This document shows positions 10,212 to 22,225 of a stretch of DNA of 64,000 bases, one piece after another; position 1 is the first letter of the stretch; each line of letters starts with the position of its first letter. The stretch covers positions 14,919,646 through 14,983,645 of the forward strand of contig OZ020625.1 in the NCBI GenBank assembly GCA_963971575.1. Direction: 5' to 3'. The DNA comes from Liopterus haemorrhoidalis. Taxonomy: Eukaryota; Arthropoda; Insecta; Coleoptera; Dytiscidae. Made by a program: the position numbers and the translations under genes. The notes below the pieces were generated by a model. The model ran no database searches. It had not been told where the DNA came from and saw only the letters and a program-made list of their open reading frames with translations.

Positions 10212-12640
10212 GCATTATTTTTATTTTTTTTATTTTATTTTATTTTATTTTATTTTTTTACATTAAGGAAAGCCAACAGTAAAAACCAATGACTGGCTTC
10301 CACAGATTACAAAATGAATTTACATACATACTGTATAACAACAAAGTAAGAGACTAATACATAATTTAATATCGATATACAAGAACAAGTTAATTTCATT
10401 TATGACATTCGAAGATAAAGTTTAAATTTTTGTAAAGGCAAGTTAAATATATCTAAATGAATATAATTATTATTGTAAGTTGACATGAGTCTGTTTAAGG
10501 GAGAGTTTTTATAGCTAAAAGAATTAAATTTAGTTAATTGAAACAGTTGTTTAGATCTAGTTGTTTTAAGAGGAGCTGATAGATAAAAATTATGAATAAA
10601 ATTTTGTGAATCAATTAAGTTATTGAACACCTTATATAGGAATATCATATCAGCATTCACTCGTCTCTGTTCAAGTGGACATAATTTTAATAATTGTAAT
10701 GTTTTTAAATACTCTGAATTTACAATATTAAGCCTATTGCATACTACAAAAGTGAATTTTCTCTGTATAGATTCTAGTAAGTTTATATTTTTGGCATACA
10801 TTGGATTCCATACTATTGAACAATACTCCAGTTGAGATCTGACAATTGAGGTATAAAGTGTAGTTAATGATTCTTTGCTGTGAAAAGGCTTACTAACTCT
10901 TATAACAAATCCTAAAAGTTTGTAAGCCTTACTAGTAATGGTGTCGATATGATTATTAAAAAGTAACTTTGAGTCAAAAGTAACTCCAAGATCCCGTACA
11001 GTGTTTTTTTTTGGATAGATTAACGCCATTTAAATTATAGTTAAAATTAATTATACTCCTTTTTCTTGCATAGTTTACTACAAAGCATTTATTTAAATTT
11101 AGAGACATATCATTTTCTATACACCATTTGTTCAATCTAATTAGGTCATCTTGGATTTTGTAACAGTCGATGAGAGTTTCAACAGTTTTATAGAATTTTA
11201 AATCGTCAGCAAATAGTAAGAAATTACAATATTTGAAGGAAGACGAAATAGAATTTATATATAAGTTAAATAAAATAGGTCCCAAATGTGAGCCCTGGGG
11301 TACTCCTGAACTCACTAAAATTCCTCGAGATATGTAACCATTGCAGACAACAAATTGCGATCTGTTACGAATATAACTTTCAATCCAGCGCAGTAACGAC
11401 CCATGTATTCCATAATGTCTCAATTTGACTAAAAGAATGTGATGGTTAACTCTATCAAATGCCTTGCAAAAGTCGGTGTAAATTGTATCAATTTGTTTCT
11501 TGAGATCCATATTACTGCTAACAAATTCAGTAAAAGGGATTAAGTTGTTTAATACAGATTTACCAGAGCAGAATCCGTTCTGTTGAGGAATTATTAATTG
11601 ATTTAATGGATTTTTGATTTTATCTACTATTAATGATTCAAATATTTTCGCAAATATTGGTAATATAGAAATAGGTCTATAATTTGAAACGTTACTTTTA
11701 TCGCCTGATTTAAAAATCGGTGTAACATATGATTTTTTCCAAAAGTCAGGAAAGATACCAGAATTTAAAGATTTGTTGAAAATTATAAAAAGAGGAAGAA
11801 CAAGGTAATAGGCACAATTCTTTATGAACAAAGGATGTATTCCATCTGGACCACAACCTTTCTTTGTATCTAAAGAGGCTAACTTGGTAAGAATTTCGTC
11901 TTGCGTTAAACTAATAGAACCCAAGTTGACATTACTATCACTAAGTAGGTTATTTGATGGATTAATAAGAGAAGAAGTATACACAGATTCAAAATGACAC
12001 GCAAATAGATCACATATATCAGAACCATTTGCAGCTTGTTTGTTTTCGTGATACATAACATTAGGTATGTTGTTATTTTTCTTTAAAGTTTTAGTATAAT
12101 TCCAAAAATGTTTTACATCAGACTTTATTCTGGACTCAATGAAATTAATATGCTTTTTATAGTTAAAATCTGTGCAGATTTTAACTCTTTTACGCAATAA
12201 GGAAAATGAATTATAATCATCAATGTTGCCATAACATTTCCATTTTCTATGAAATTTGTTTTTTTCTTTGATAATTTTTATTAAAGACGAAGAATACCAT
12301 TTTGGATATTTGTTGGTTACATGTGCCCTTTTAGGAGCATATGTGTCTAGCATATTATGTAGAATTTTGTAAAAATTATTTACATTTTCATTAATATTTG
12401 AGTTATTTAATATTTCATCCCATCGAACAGAAGACAATTTGTATATAAGGGTTTCATAATCACATTGATAAAAATTATAAGTAGGGTTATTTAGACGTGG
12501 TAAATTCTTATAATGATTAAGAGAAAAACTTATTTCAAGTGGAGGATGATGCGTATCAATCTTACTAACTGGAAACTGACATGAACTAATATCTAGATTA
12601 AATGAGCTCAAAACCAAATCCAATATTTTGTTTAATTTAT
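10212..12640 (-). mobile_element. 5'-truncated non-LTR retrotransposon
   Basis: Read on the minus strand, the element ends in AAAAT repeats (10212-10256), typical of target-primed insertion. The 5' end is cut within the endonuclease domain. It is nested in the TIR element at 10081-13126. Confidence 0.82.
10400..12623 (-). pseudogene. LINE endonuclease-end/reverse transcriptase with one frameshift
   Basis: The first frame (12623-10974) starts with the end of an APE-type endonuclease (MDLVLSS, then DTHHPPLEI). It continues into reverse transcriptase with KKGCGPDGIHP, NYRPISILP, DFCKAFDRVNH, SGVPQGSHLGP and the catalytic LLFADDLKF. The thumb continues in a second frame (11029-10400, VRDLGVTFDSKL and SQLEYCSIVWNP), so a frameshift in the T/A run near 11005 breaks the protein. 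The LFADD motif and lack of RNase H suit a Jockey/CR1-like clade. The missing endonuclease N-terminus and the frameshift make it inactive. Confidence 0.85.
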
Positions 12641-13128
12641 TCTTAATACCGTTAAATTGACATTGCCAACTTAATTTCTATTATAAAAAAATACTCCTTG
12701 AATTTGTGCTGTCAACATTTTATATTATCATAAACAAGAATACTGTATTATATCGACGTTATAAGAAGTTTATACTTATTGTTATAATAAAATTATTTAT
12801 TTTAATAATGTGTTTAATAAAATACAGAGCTACAATAATTGAGATAAAATGTATCGACTTACATGTTAATACAGGTGTAATATATTCCTTATTGTAGTGC
12901 CTTTATTGTAGAATGAAATGAAATATCCTTAATTGTTTATAATAATTCAAAATGTGCGTCTACGCAGACAGTTCAAAACTGGTAATTTCATGACGGTAAC
13001 TTAAGGACAAAATTACTGTAGCTGATGACAGCACCAGAGATTTAAACATCAAGTGTGAAAGCATACCGATCTTAAACATCGGTGAACTTTATGTTCACTC
13101 GTCTTAAAGATCTAGTGTGAAAAGGGTA

Positions 13129-13860
13129 TCATGCATGCTCAAGACACTAAATAATTCATGAGAGGATAAATCTGACGCTGGATTGACATATGTGCGCATG
13201 CTTCAAAATGACTTTGCGCGGAGATTAAAAATATAATATTCTGATTTATTGCAGATATATTTAAGATTATCATTAATACATCAATAATAAAACAATAATA
13301 ATCATCAATTTATTATTTATTTATTAAAACAGCACGTATATAAACAATAATACAAAACAAGAAAAAAAAAAAAAAAAAAACAAAAAGGAACAAATATCGC
13401 AGTATTTTCGATAATCATTAAATTATTGTTAAGCTATAAATAATTCGTTCTTAAGTTATAATTTGCATAAATAAAACAAAGGAGATAAAATGAATGAAAT
13501 CACACGTGTGTGCATGTAACTCCTCACACAAATATTAAAAAAATAAGATACTTCTGTATTTTTTCAATAATATTTTCTTACTCTTGCGTTGTAGTTTTTT
13601 TTTTTTTTTTAATATGCAACTTCTGCACTTTTTTCCTGGTACTAAATAAAGAAATTTGTTTATTAATTTTTTTATTACTTTAAATCACCGAGAAAATAAA
13701 ACCTTCAAATGTTCAAATTTTCTTGTATCTAGTTGGCGTTTCAGTTTTTTCTTTTCTTTATTAATTTTCATCAAGTTTTTAACTTTTTTAAGTAGTCATT
13801 CACTTCTGTTAAAATGTCCGTATCATTATTTTCCATCAATTTTAAAGAATTATCTTGTAT
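13129..13860. other. AT-rich stretch without a gene
   Basis: Homopolymer tracts and AT-rich DNA only. No gene or element end was identified. Confidence 0.4.
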
Positions 13861-15005
13861 TTATTTCAACATTGCATTTACTTTTACATATGTATCATTT
13901 GGTGTGTTGCTATTTTTCTTTAATGTTTGTAGATGTGTCGTATTTTCATTATTGCGTATTTCTTCAACTGGTTCATGAAACTTCAAAGAATCTCCGTATT
14001 TTAAATGAACAAAATGAATATGTTTACATATTGTAGGTTTAATGTAATATTCAGGACATTTACAACCGTATGTGTGGACGCAGATGTTACAAAAATTACA
14101 TATTAATTTACAGCATAAAGATTTAAGTTTAGTGACTTCATAATTGTTCTCTCCAATTACTAGAAATATATTTGATGCTGTTATTCTTATATCATATTTC
14201 AAAGTTAATGCAATTTGGTGCCTTTTAATTATGTTTCCAATGTGAGAATTATTTTTCCCCTTAATATTTTTTATTATTCTGTCTGTAATTTTATCTCGAA
14301 TTAAATTCACAATTGCAAAAATGCCTTTATCTAAACGTTGCACTTTTCTTGCTTTTAAATAAAAATACTTTAAAGTTTAATGCATAGATTCAAGGTGAAT
14401 ATTAGTGTTAATTTTTAAACATTTTCTATACGTATAAGCCCGAAGATTGGGCTTCTCATAATAATTTGTGAAAAAATATTCTCCAAATTTTTTCATGTTA
14501 TTGTCCGAAAGTAAAAAATCTATCGCTTTTGGTAACATTTCTATAGTGCGTTCGAAGGTGAGTTTGCAGTATAGCTCTTATGGTAAATGGGAGCGGTGTT
14601 GCCAAATGTTGTAAAAGTGTCAAATGTGTCAATTATAATAATATGAAAACCTCGTATGATTTACAAAAATCAACTCTTATAAAACTCAAAATAACACTCA
14701 ACAAAAACAAATGGCCATTTGTAGAATACTGCGTCTTCACAGATCAGCGCGTTTTAGAGCTGGCAACGTCGACTAGTAAGAAAAGGATAGCGTCATTCTG
14801 TAAACCCATTAGAGAGTATGAAAAAGAACTACTCCATATGCCCTGTACTGCAAACTCACCTTCGAACGCACTATATAAATTTTGATTCTTCATGGGCTAT
14901 TTGTAAAAAGCTTACAAATTACTTTCTTATGAACACTTTTTAAATGGACATTTAAATTGTTTTGAAAATATTTTCTTGCAAATTAAGCACATAACAGTCA
15001 TTTTC
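13861..15005 (-). pseudogene. MULE-type transposase relic with C2H2 and SWIM zinc fingers
   Basis: On the minus strand, a C2H2-like finger CLICKKIFS (near 14985) continues after a frameshift as LNVHLKSVHKK. A 330 bp MITE follows (14544-14873). The frame then resumes with KAIDFLLSDNNMKKFGEYF, INTNIHLESMH, a TAA stop near 14380, RLDKGIFAIVNLIRDK, and a SWIM finger CKCPEYYIKPTICKHIHFVH near the C-terminus. This order (N-terminal zinc finger, transposase, C-terminal CxC...CxH SWIM) fits Mutator-like transposases. The central catalytic domain is absent, so this is an internally deleted, stop-bearing relic. The family assignment rests on the SWIM finger and preceding helical block, and is moderately sure. 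Confidence 0.62.
14544..14873. mobile_element. TA-flanked MITE inside the MULE relic
   Basis: The ends TAGTGCGTTCGAAGGTGAG and CTCACCTTCGAACGCACTA are inverted, with about 28 bp of terminal repeat, and flanked by TA. The open frames inside it have no recognised similarity. Confidence 0.82.
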
Positions 15006-15497
15006 AATGTATTTAAAAATGCGTACGCTGCATATAAGTACATGTAAACATAACAGTAGTAAACACATAACCTTATTTTAAAATCATCGTTTCCCACTAC
15101 ACTGGTACGCATGCGTATACGTGTCAATCGAGCGTCAGATTTAGCCGCTCATGCCTCTGGTTGTATCATATGCACGGACTGCTACATTCGAATTTTTATT
15201 TAATTAACCATCTGGTTAGAATATCAATTGCGGGAAGAATCTGTCATATAATGTACTTTTTAACAGGTATTTGTTGTATTTGTCTCAAATACGAGAAACC
15301 TTTACATAAACTTTTCAACAGCAGTGAAAATGTAAACTACTCTACGAAGTTAATATTATTATTTCCGGAAATGGTAAGAACTTATTTTGTTATAATATTT
15401 ACCAATCTAGAGCCACTGCTGAGTTGATGCATTTTGAAAGGAAACTTAAACTGCATTTTTACCTCACTGATGCATTTGAAAGAATCTGACAACCATT
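15006..15497. other. No gene seen
   Basis: Mixed AT-rich DNA between the MULE relic and the Foldback element. It contains the left target duplication ACAACCATT at 15489-15497. Confidence 0.4.
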
Positions 15498-18400
15498 ATG
15501 CGTGTGAAGTTATCCATGGATTTGCCAGCCACTAATCAGCACGGCACGGTATATTACAGCGGACCAAATCAAGTACCGCAGTTGGATAAACTGCTTGCTT
15601 TTTACAGATAATGTCAAGTTACTCTTAAAAATGCAACATAATTAAACATACTTAATATTATTTTTAATAAACGAATCTGTTTTACCATAATAAACATTTA
15701 AAAATATATATTTTTTTTAATTCAATACCACTGGCCAGCAACACGTTTTTGGAAATATTACGGGAAGTATAAAATGTGTCACCTTGAATTCTTTATCAAT
15801 TATGTAGATATAGAATAGAAATCGAACAAAAGTAAAATGAAAAATTTCCCGATATTCAGAGGCGTGCAATTATTTTTTTTCTCTCAAAACCACTGGCCAG
15901 CAACACGTTTTTGGAAATATAAAATGTGTCACCTTGAATTCTTTACCAATTATGTAGATACAGAATAGAAATCGAACAAAAGTAAAATGAAAAATTTCCC
16001 GATATTCAGAGGCGTGCAATTAATTTTTTTTTCTCAAAACCACTGGCCAGCAACACGTTTTTGGAAATATTACGGGAAATATAAAATGTGTCACCTTGAA
16101 TTCTTTACCAATTATGTAGATACAGAATAGAAATCGAACAAAAGTAAAATGAAAAATTTTCCGATATTCAGAGGCGTGCAATTAATTTTTTTTTCTCAAA
16201 ACCACTGGCCAGCAACACGTTTTTGGAAATATAACGGGAAATATAAAATGTGTCACCTTGAATTCTTTACCAATTATGTAGATACAGAATAGAAAACGAA
16301 CCAAAGTCGAATAAAAAATTTCCCGATATTCAGAGGCGCGCAATTAATTTTTTTCTCTCAAAACCACTGGCCAGCAACACGTTTTTGGAAATATTACGGG
16401 AAATATAAAATGTGTCACCTTGAATTCTTTACCAATTATGTAGATACAGAATAGAAAACGAACAAAAGTCGAATGAAAAATTTCCCGATATTCAGAGGCG
16501 CGCAATTAATTTTTTTCTCTCAAAACCACTGGCCAGCAACACGTTTTTGGAAATATTACGGGAAATATAAAATGTGTCACCTTGAATTCTTTACCAATTA
16601 TGTAGATACAGAATAGAAATCGAACAAAAGTAAAATGAAAAATTTCCCGATATTCAGAGGCGTGCAATTAATTTTTTGTTTTCTCAAAACCACTGGCCAA
16701 CAACACGTTTTTGGAAATATTACGGGAAATATAAAATGTGTCACCTTGAATTCTTTACCAATTATGTAGATACAGAATAGAAAACGAACAAAAGTCGAAT
16801 GAAAAATTTCCCGATATTCAGAGGCGCGCAATTAATTTTTTTCTCTCAAAACCACTGGCCAGCAACACGTTTTTGGAAATATTACGGGAAATATAAAATG
16901 TGTCACCTTGAATTCTTTACCAATTATGTAGATACAGAATAGAAATCGAACAAAAGTAAAATGAAAAATTTCCCGATATTCAGAGGCGTGCAATTAATTT
17001 TTTTTTTCTCAAAACCACTGGCCAGCAACACGTTTTTGGAAATATTACGGGAAATATAAAATGTGTCACCTTGAATTCTTTACCAATTATGTAGATACAG
17101 AAAAGAAATCGAACAAAAGTAAAATGAAAAATTTCCCGATATTCAGAGGCGTTCAATTAATTTTTTTTTTCTCAAAACCACTGGCCAGCAACACGTTTTT
17201 GGAAATATTAGGGGAAATATAAAATGTGTCACCTTGAATTCTTTACCAATTATGTAGATACAGCATAAAAATCGAACAAAAGTTAAATGAAAAATTTCCC
17301 GATCGTCAGAGGCGTGCAATTAAATTTTTCCCTCAAAACCAAGTTCTTTCCGAAATGGATCGTGTAACCTCGGTTTTTATCGATGAAGACAGTCGACGAA
17401 GCCATTTCAACAATTCTTTCGTAAATAGTACTTATCCGTGCCGAGCCGAGCCGTTGTTACTACATATTTACCATATTTAACCTGATTTAAACTAAACGAT
17501 ATAACTAGGGTGACCAGATTTCAGTGAAGGAAAACCGGGACACAGGAAAAAAAAGAAGGTCCTCACCTCCCAAATCCGAAGCGAAGAGCAAAAAAAAAAA
17601 AAAGGTCCTCACCTCCCACATTCAAAGTGAAGAGCAAAAAAACAAAAGGTCCTCACCTCTCAGATTCAAAGTGAAAAGCAAAAAGATTCAAAAACTGGGA
17701 CAATCCAGCGTCCCGAGAACAGTTTTCGGGACACCGGGACAATTGACCGAAAACCGGGACAATCCCGGAAAACCGGGACGGATGGTCACCCTAGATATAA
17801 CTGACATTTACGTGCCTGTTGTAACTATCCTTGCCTATTTTATGTCGGGTCATATTTTTAACATTTCACTTATTATCAGTAAATGAAATGTAACCACTAC
17901 GACCCGGAAAATAGGCACGGATAGGTACTACAGGCATGTAAATCGGTTAGTATGGTAGATATGTAGTAAAAACGGCTCGGCACGGATAAGTACTATATAC
18001 GAAAGAATTGTTGAAATGGCTTTGTCGACTGTCTTCATCGATAAAAACCGAAGATAGACGAATCATTTCGAAAAAACATGGTTTTAAGGGAAAAATTAAT
18101 TGCGCGTCTCTGAATATCGGGAAATTTTTCATTCAACTTTTGTTCGATTTCTATGCTGTATCTTCATAATTGGTAAAGATTTCAAGGTGACACATTTTAT
18201 ATTTCCCGTAATATTTCCAAAAACGTGTTGCTGGCCAGTGGTTTTGAGAGAAAAAAAATAATTGCGCGCCTCTGAATATCGGGAAATTTTTCATTCGACT
18301 TTTGTTCGTTTTCTATTCTGTATCTACATAATTGGTAATAAATTCAAGGTGACACATTTTATATTTCCCGTAATATTTGCAAAAACGTGTTGCTGGCCAG

Positions 18401-20085
18401 TGGTTTTGAGAGAAAAAAATTAATTGCGCGCCTCTGAATATCGGGAAATTTTTTATTCGACTTTGGTTCGTTTTCTATTCTGTATCTACATAATTGTTAA
18501 AGAATTCAAGGTGACACATTTTATATTTCCCGTTATATTTCCAAAAACGTGTTGCTGGCCAGTGGTTTTGAGAAAAAAAAATTAATTGCACGCCTCTGAA
18601 TATCGGGAAATTTTTCATTTTACTTTTGTTCGATTTCTATTCTGTATCTACATAATTGGTAAAGAATTCAAGGTGACACATTTTATATTTCCCGTAATAT
18701 TTCCAAAAACGTGTTGCTGGCCAGTGGTTTTGAGAGAAAAAAAATAATTGCACGCCTCTGAATATCGGGAAATTTTTCATTTTACTTTTGTTCGATTTCT
18801 ATTCTATATCTACATAATTGATAATGAATTCAAGGTGACACATTTTATATTTCCCGTAATATTTCCAAAAACGTGTTGCTGGCCAGTGGTTTTGAGAGAA
18901 AAAAAATTAATTGCGCGCCTCTGAATATTGGGAAATTTTTCATTTTACTTTTGTTCGATTTCTATTCTATATCTACATAATTGGTAAAGAATTCAAGGTG
19001 ACACATTTGATATTTCCCGTAATATTTCCAAAAACGTGTTGCTGGCCAGTGGTTTTGAGAGAAAAAAATTAATTGCGCGCCTCTGAATATCGGGAAATTT
19101 TTCATTCGACTTTTGTTCGTTTTCTATTCTGTATCTACATAATTGGTAAAGAATTCAAGGTGACACATTTTATATTTCCCGTAATATTTGCAAAAACGTG
19201 TTACTGGCCAGTGGTTTTGAGCGAAAAAAATTAATTGCGCGCCTCTGAATATCGGGAAATTTTTCATTCGACTTTTGTTCGTTTTCTATTCTGTATCTAC
19301 ATAATTGGTAAAGAATTCAAGGTGACACATTTTATATTTCCCGTAATATTTCCAAAAACGTGTTGCTGGCCAGTGGTTTTGAGAGAAAAAAATTAATTGC
19401 GCGCCTCTGAATATCGGGAAATTTTTCATTGGACTTTTGTTCGTTTTCTATTCTGTATCTACATAATTGGTAAAGAATTCAAGGTGACACATTTTATATT
19501 TCCCGTAGTATTTCCAAAAACGTGTTGCTGGCCAGTGGTTTTGAAAGAAAAAAATTAATTGCGCGCCTCTGAATATCGGGAAATTTTTCATTCGACTTTT
19601 GTTCGTTTTCTATTCTGTATCTACATAATTGGTAAAGAAGTCAAGGTGACACATTTTATATTTCCCGTAAATTTTCCAAAAACGTGTTGCTGGCCAGTGG
19701 TTTTGAGAGAAAAAAATTAATTGCGCGCCTCTGTATATCGGGAAATTTTTCATTCGACTTTTGTTCGATTTCTATTCTACATCTACATAATTGGTAAAAA
19801 ATTCTAGGTGACACATTTTATATTTCCCGTAATATTGCTAATAACGTGATGCAGAGCCAAGTGGTTTTGAATTTAAAAAATATATATATTTTTAAATGTT
19901 TATTATGGTAAAACAGATTCGTTTATTAAAAATAATATTAATTATGTTGCATTTTTAAGAGTAACTTGACATTATCTGTAAAAACCATGCAGTTTATCCA
20001 ACAGCGGTACTTGATTTGGTCCGCTGTATTTACCGTGCCGTGCTGATTAGTGGCTGGCTGGATCCATGGCTAACTTGACATGGCT
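15498..20085. mobile_element. Foldback-type element with ~2 kb arms of tandem subrepeats
   Basis: The two arms (about 15498-17480 and 17950-20085) are inverted copies. Each starts with a ~230 bp unique block containing GCCAGCCACTAATCAGCACG or its complement. Then come about 10 (left) or 11 (right) tandem units of roughly 160 bp, marked by CCACTGGCCAGCAACACG. Both arms end inward with a block containing GTGCCGAGCC or GGCTCGGCAC. The element is flanked by ACAACCATT at 15489-15497 and 20086-20094, a 9 bp target duplication. Long subrepeat arms plus 9 bp duplications are typical of Drosophila-type FB elements, which are related to Mutator. The central loop has a smaller palindrome (17805-17945) and a hAT MITE. 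No transposase gene is present. Confidence 0.88.
17506..17793. mobile_element. hAT MITE at the centre of the Foldback element
   Basis: The ends TAGGGTGACCA and TGGTCACCCTA are inverted. The 8 bp duplication GATATAAC is at 17498-17505 and 17794-17801. The interior contains three GGTCCTCACCTCYCA blocks and CCGGGAC-rich motifs near both ends. No coding role. Confidence 0.88.
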
Positions 20086-20094
20086 ACAACCATT

Positions 20095-20809
20095 TCATTA
20101 ATTTTCGTTAAGGCCCATTTAAGTAGACACTAAGATTAAAGCAAGTCTATTTTAATTATTTTAAAAATAATTAAAACACAATAGCCCTTAGATATATTCG
20201 ATTTGCCACTTAAATTAATGTAAATTAGTCAGATTTGAAGAAAATAGGCTGATGTAAAATAAGTAAATAAATCAGATTTGAGGATATATAACCTACCTTT
20301 TACACAAGCCATTTATCAATATATTTCTGATTAATTTAACGAAGACTTAGATACGAAGCAAGTATAGAAAAAATCGCCGGGGTCTTTTAATGCAAATATT
20401 ATAGTGATATAGTTTTTTAAAAAAAATGGAAGCTCTTGGTACACAAATAACGAATAAAATGATTTTCAAAAGAGTTTTTATCAATAAGATATTCTTCATC
20501 TACATTCTACATTCATTCTACATCCAGCATTCAGTTGGCTTCCTACACTTGTTAAATATCTACAAAATCCTGAAATGTGTGAAAATTCGTATTTTTTTAA
20601 TATAAAATATTTTTTGTATTATATTCCAAGCTATACATAACTTAAGAGTAAGATGCGTCCGTGTTTTAAACAAATTGGAAGACACTTTGAACACTTGTAA
20701 ATATCAATAATTTACATAAGAGTCGTTGTAGAGAATATAATTTTATAAAATTTTTCCTAAACCGTAAATGATGTGTAAGTAATAGTCGATTTTTCAAAAA
20801 CTATTCAAG
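20095..20809. other. AT-rich stretch without a gene
   Basis: No open frame with splice borders, no RNA gene and no repeat end was identified. Confidence 0.4.
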
Positions 20810-21005
20810 GATGCCTAACTCAACATACGTCACCATTTAAAAAATCGAAGTTGTCCTTCATATCCTGTAATTCTGGTTTGTTCCAGAAATGTTCACTACT
20901 ATCATCAGATTCTTTGAATAGACTATGTTCATAATTTTTTGTCTACTTGCTCCCACTTCGCGTTTCGAGAATAACTGGGTGGACAAGTGATCTGATACAC
21001 CTGTA
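20810..21005 (-). repeat. Dispersed repeat, copy 1 (possible coding relic)
   Basis: About 190 bp shared with 23345-23562, containing TTCTGGTTTGTTCC and CGCGTTTCGAGA. On the minus strand both copies keep one open frame (ESDDSSEHFWNKPELQDMK here, ESVGSSEIFRNKPEVRDMK in the other). It may be the C-terminal end of a transposon or multicopy gene; no family was recognised. Confidence 0.45.
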
Positions 21006-21087
21006 TAATATTTTTTCCCAAACTTATCTAATGGCGGTATTCTGAAGTTTCTATCGTAACACCCGTTAACTTAACACCAATGAAAAT

Positions 21088-21435
21088 AATTTTCATTCGA
21101 CTTTTGTTCGATTTCTATGCTATATGTGCGTAACTGGTAAAAAATTCAAGGTGACACATTTATATTTCCTGTAATATTGCTAATAAGGTATTACTGGCAA
21201 GTGGTTTTGAATATTTTTTATTTTGATATTTTTAAATGTTTATTACGGTAAAACAGATCCTCTTATTAAAAATACTATAAATTTTGTTTAAATATGTTGC
21301 ATTTGTAATAGTATATTGACATTATCTGTATAAACCCTGCAGTTTATCCAACATTGGTACTTAATTTGGTCCGCTGTATTTACCGTGCCGTGCTGATTAG
21401 TGTCTGGCTGGATCCATGGCCAACTTGACATGGCT
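21088..21435. mobile_element. Foldback element, solo right-end fragment
   Basis: It matches the outer part of the right arm at 19740-20085: part of a 160 bp unit, the AAATGTTTATTA block, GTTTATCCAACA, and the terminal GGATCCATGG-CAACTTGACATGGCT. No left arm is present. A SINE is inserted directly after the end. Confidence 0.8.
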
Positions 21436-21449
21436 CAATATTATTGCAT

Positions 21450-21704
21450 AAATAATAATAGGTTCCCTATACGCCTATCTAGGCGTTGGGGTCAGTGTGA
21501 CGTTTCGACCAATCCTATTATACCTGAATGAACAGGTACTCATTTATAAGTATTAAATACTTGAGACTGAGTCGACCCCAGCATTGTCTGCACAATATCG
21601 GAAGATAAAAATCCGAAGGAGGTATCGAACCAGCGTCTAGTGCGTCAATCTGCTCCATAGACAACCGTCTTACCACTGAGCCACGGCACCTAATATAATT
21701 ACAT
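21450..21704 (-). mobile_element. tRNA-derived SINE
   Basis: On the minus strand the 5' part is tRNA-like, with an A box (GTGGCTCAGTGG) and a B box (GGTTCGATACC). The 3' part is unrelated and ends in ATT repeats. The 12 bp duplication ATATTATTGCAT lies at 21438-21449 and 21705-21716. The internal Pol III promoter boxes look intact; a functional tRNA gene is unlikely. Confidence 0.85.
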
Positions 21705-21716
21705 ATATTATTGCAT

Positions 21717-22225
21717 GAATTATTTAGTTAAAGAACAACAAATACATGCTAATTTTTAAAGGAATGCATACTCTTCTTATGTAATTGTATGTTTTGATCT
21801 GCAACGGGATACTTTACACAAGTGTTATTTTCTTTTTGTAAACTACTACGGAGAATACACATTGAATTGAGTGTATTTTCACTAATTCGAGTCCTTTTTA
21901 TTTTGTTTAATTTCTGTGACCATAGAAAATATTCTTTCAGCTTAACGATTGAAATGTGGGAGTAACAATATTAATGTTGATAACATACCTACATTTTTTG
22001 TTTTTAAATGTTATTAGAATAATTCCCCACATTTGGCCCTTATTTTCCCTTTTTGCCTCCAATGTTTAAATTTTACCGCAAAGCGGGAATTCCAAGATTC
22101 CAAGCGAGATTCCCGCCAGTTGGCAACACTGTTCGCGACTATAATTACCGAAACGGCGCCACTATCGCCTTCTGAACTTTTGACATGAAAAAGGAGAGTC
22201 ATCTCTCAACGTATCTAAATAGTAT
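21717..22225. other. No gene seen
   Basis: AT-rich DNA. A 62-codon minus-strand open frame at 22014-22202 lacks homology or splice support. Confidence 0.35.

Larger units (their letters stand above)
10081..13126. mobile_element. TIR element carrying a nested LINE
   Basis: The ends CCCTTTTCACACTAGATCTT and its complement AAGATCTAGTGTGAAAAGGG are flanked by TA. Subterminal GATCTTAAA-like motifs recur on both sides. No transposase of its own is visible; most of the 3 kb is the LINE at about 10212-12640. It lies just upstream of the Nup43 remnant exons. Confidence 0.75.

Noticed and set aside
10081..13126. A composite transposon with the LINE as its own gene
   Set aside because: The LINE has its own AAAAT tail, is 5'-truncated and does not reach the terminal repeats, so it is a later nested insertion.
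14580..14885. A 101-codon gene inside the MITE
   Set aside because: It lies within and runs past inverted terminal repeats of a TA-flanked MITE and has no recognisable domain.
16598..16831. Small open frames in the Foldback arms
   Set aside because: They recur with the ~160 bp subrepeat and have no independent support.
21625..21692. A tRNA gene on the minus strand
   Set aside because: A and B boxes are present, but the acceptor arms do not pair well, the sequence continues into a 3' SINE body, and a 12 bp duplication brackets the whole.
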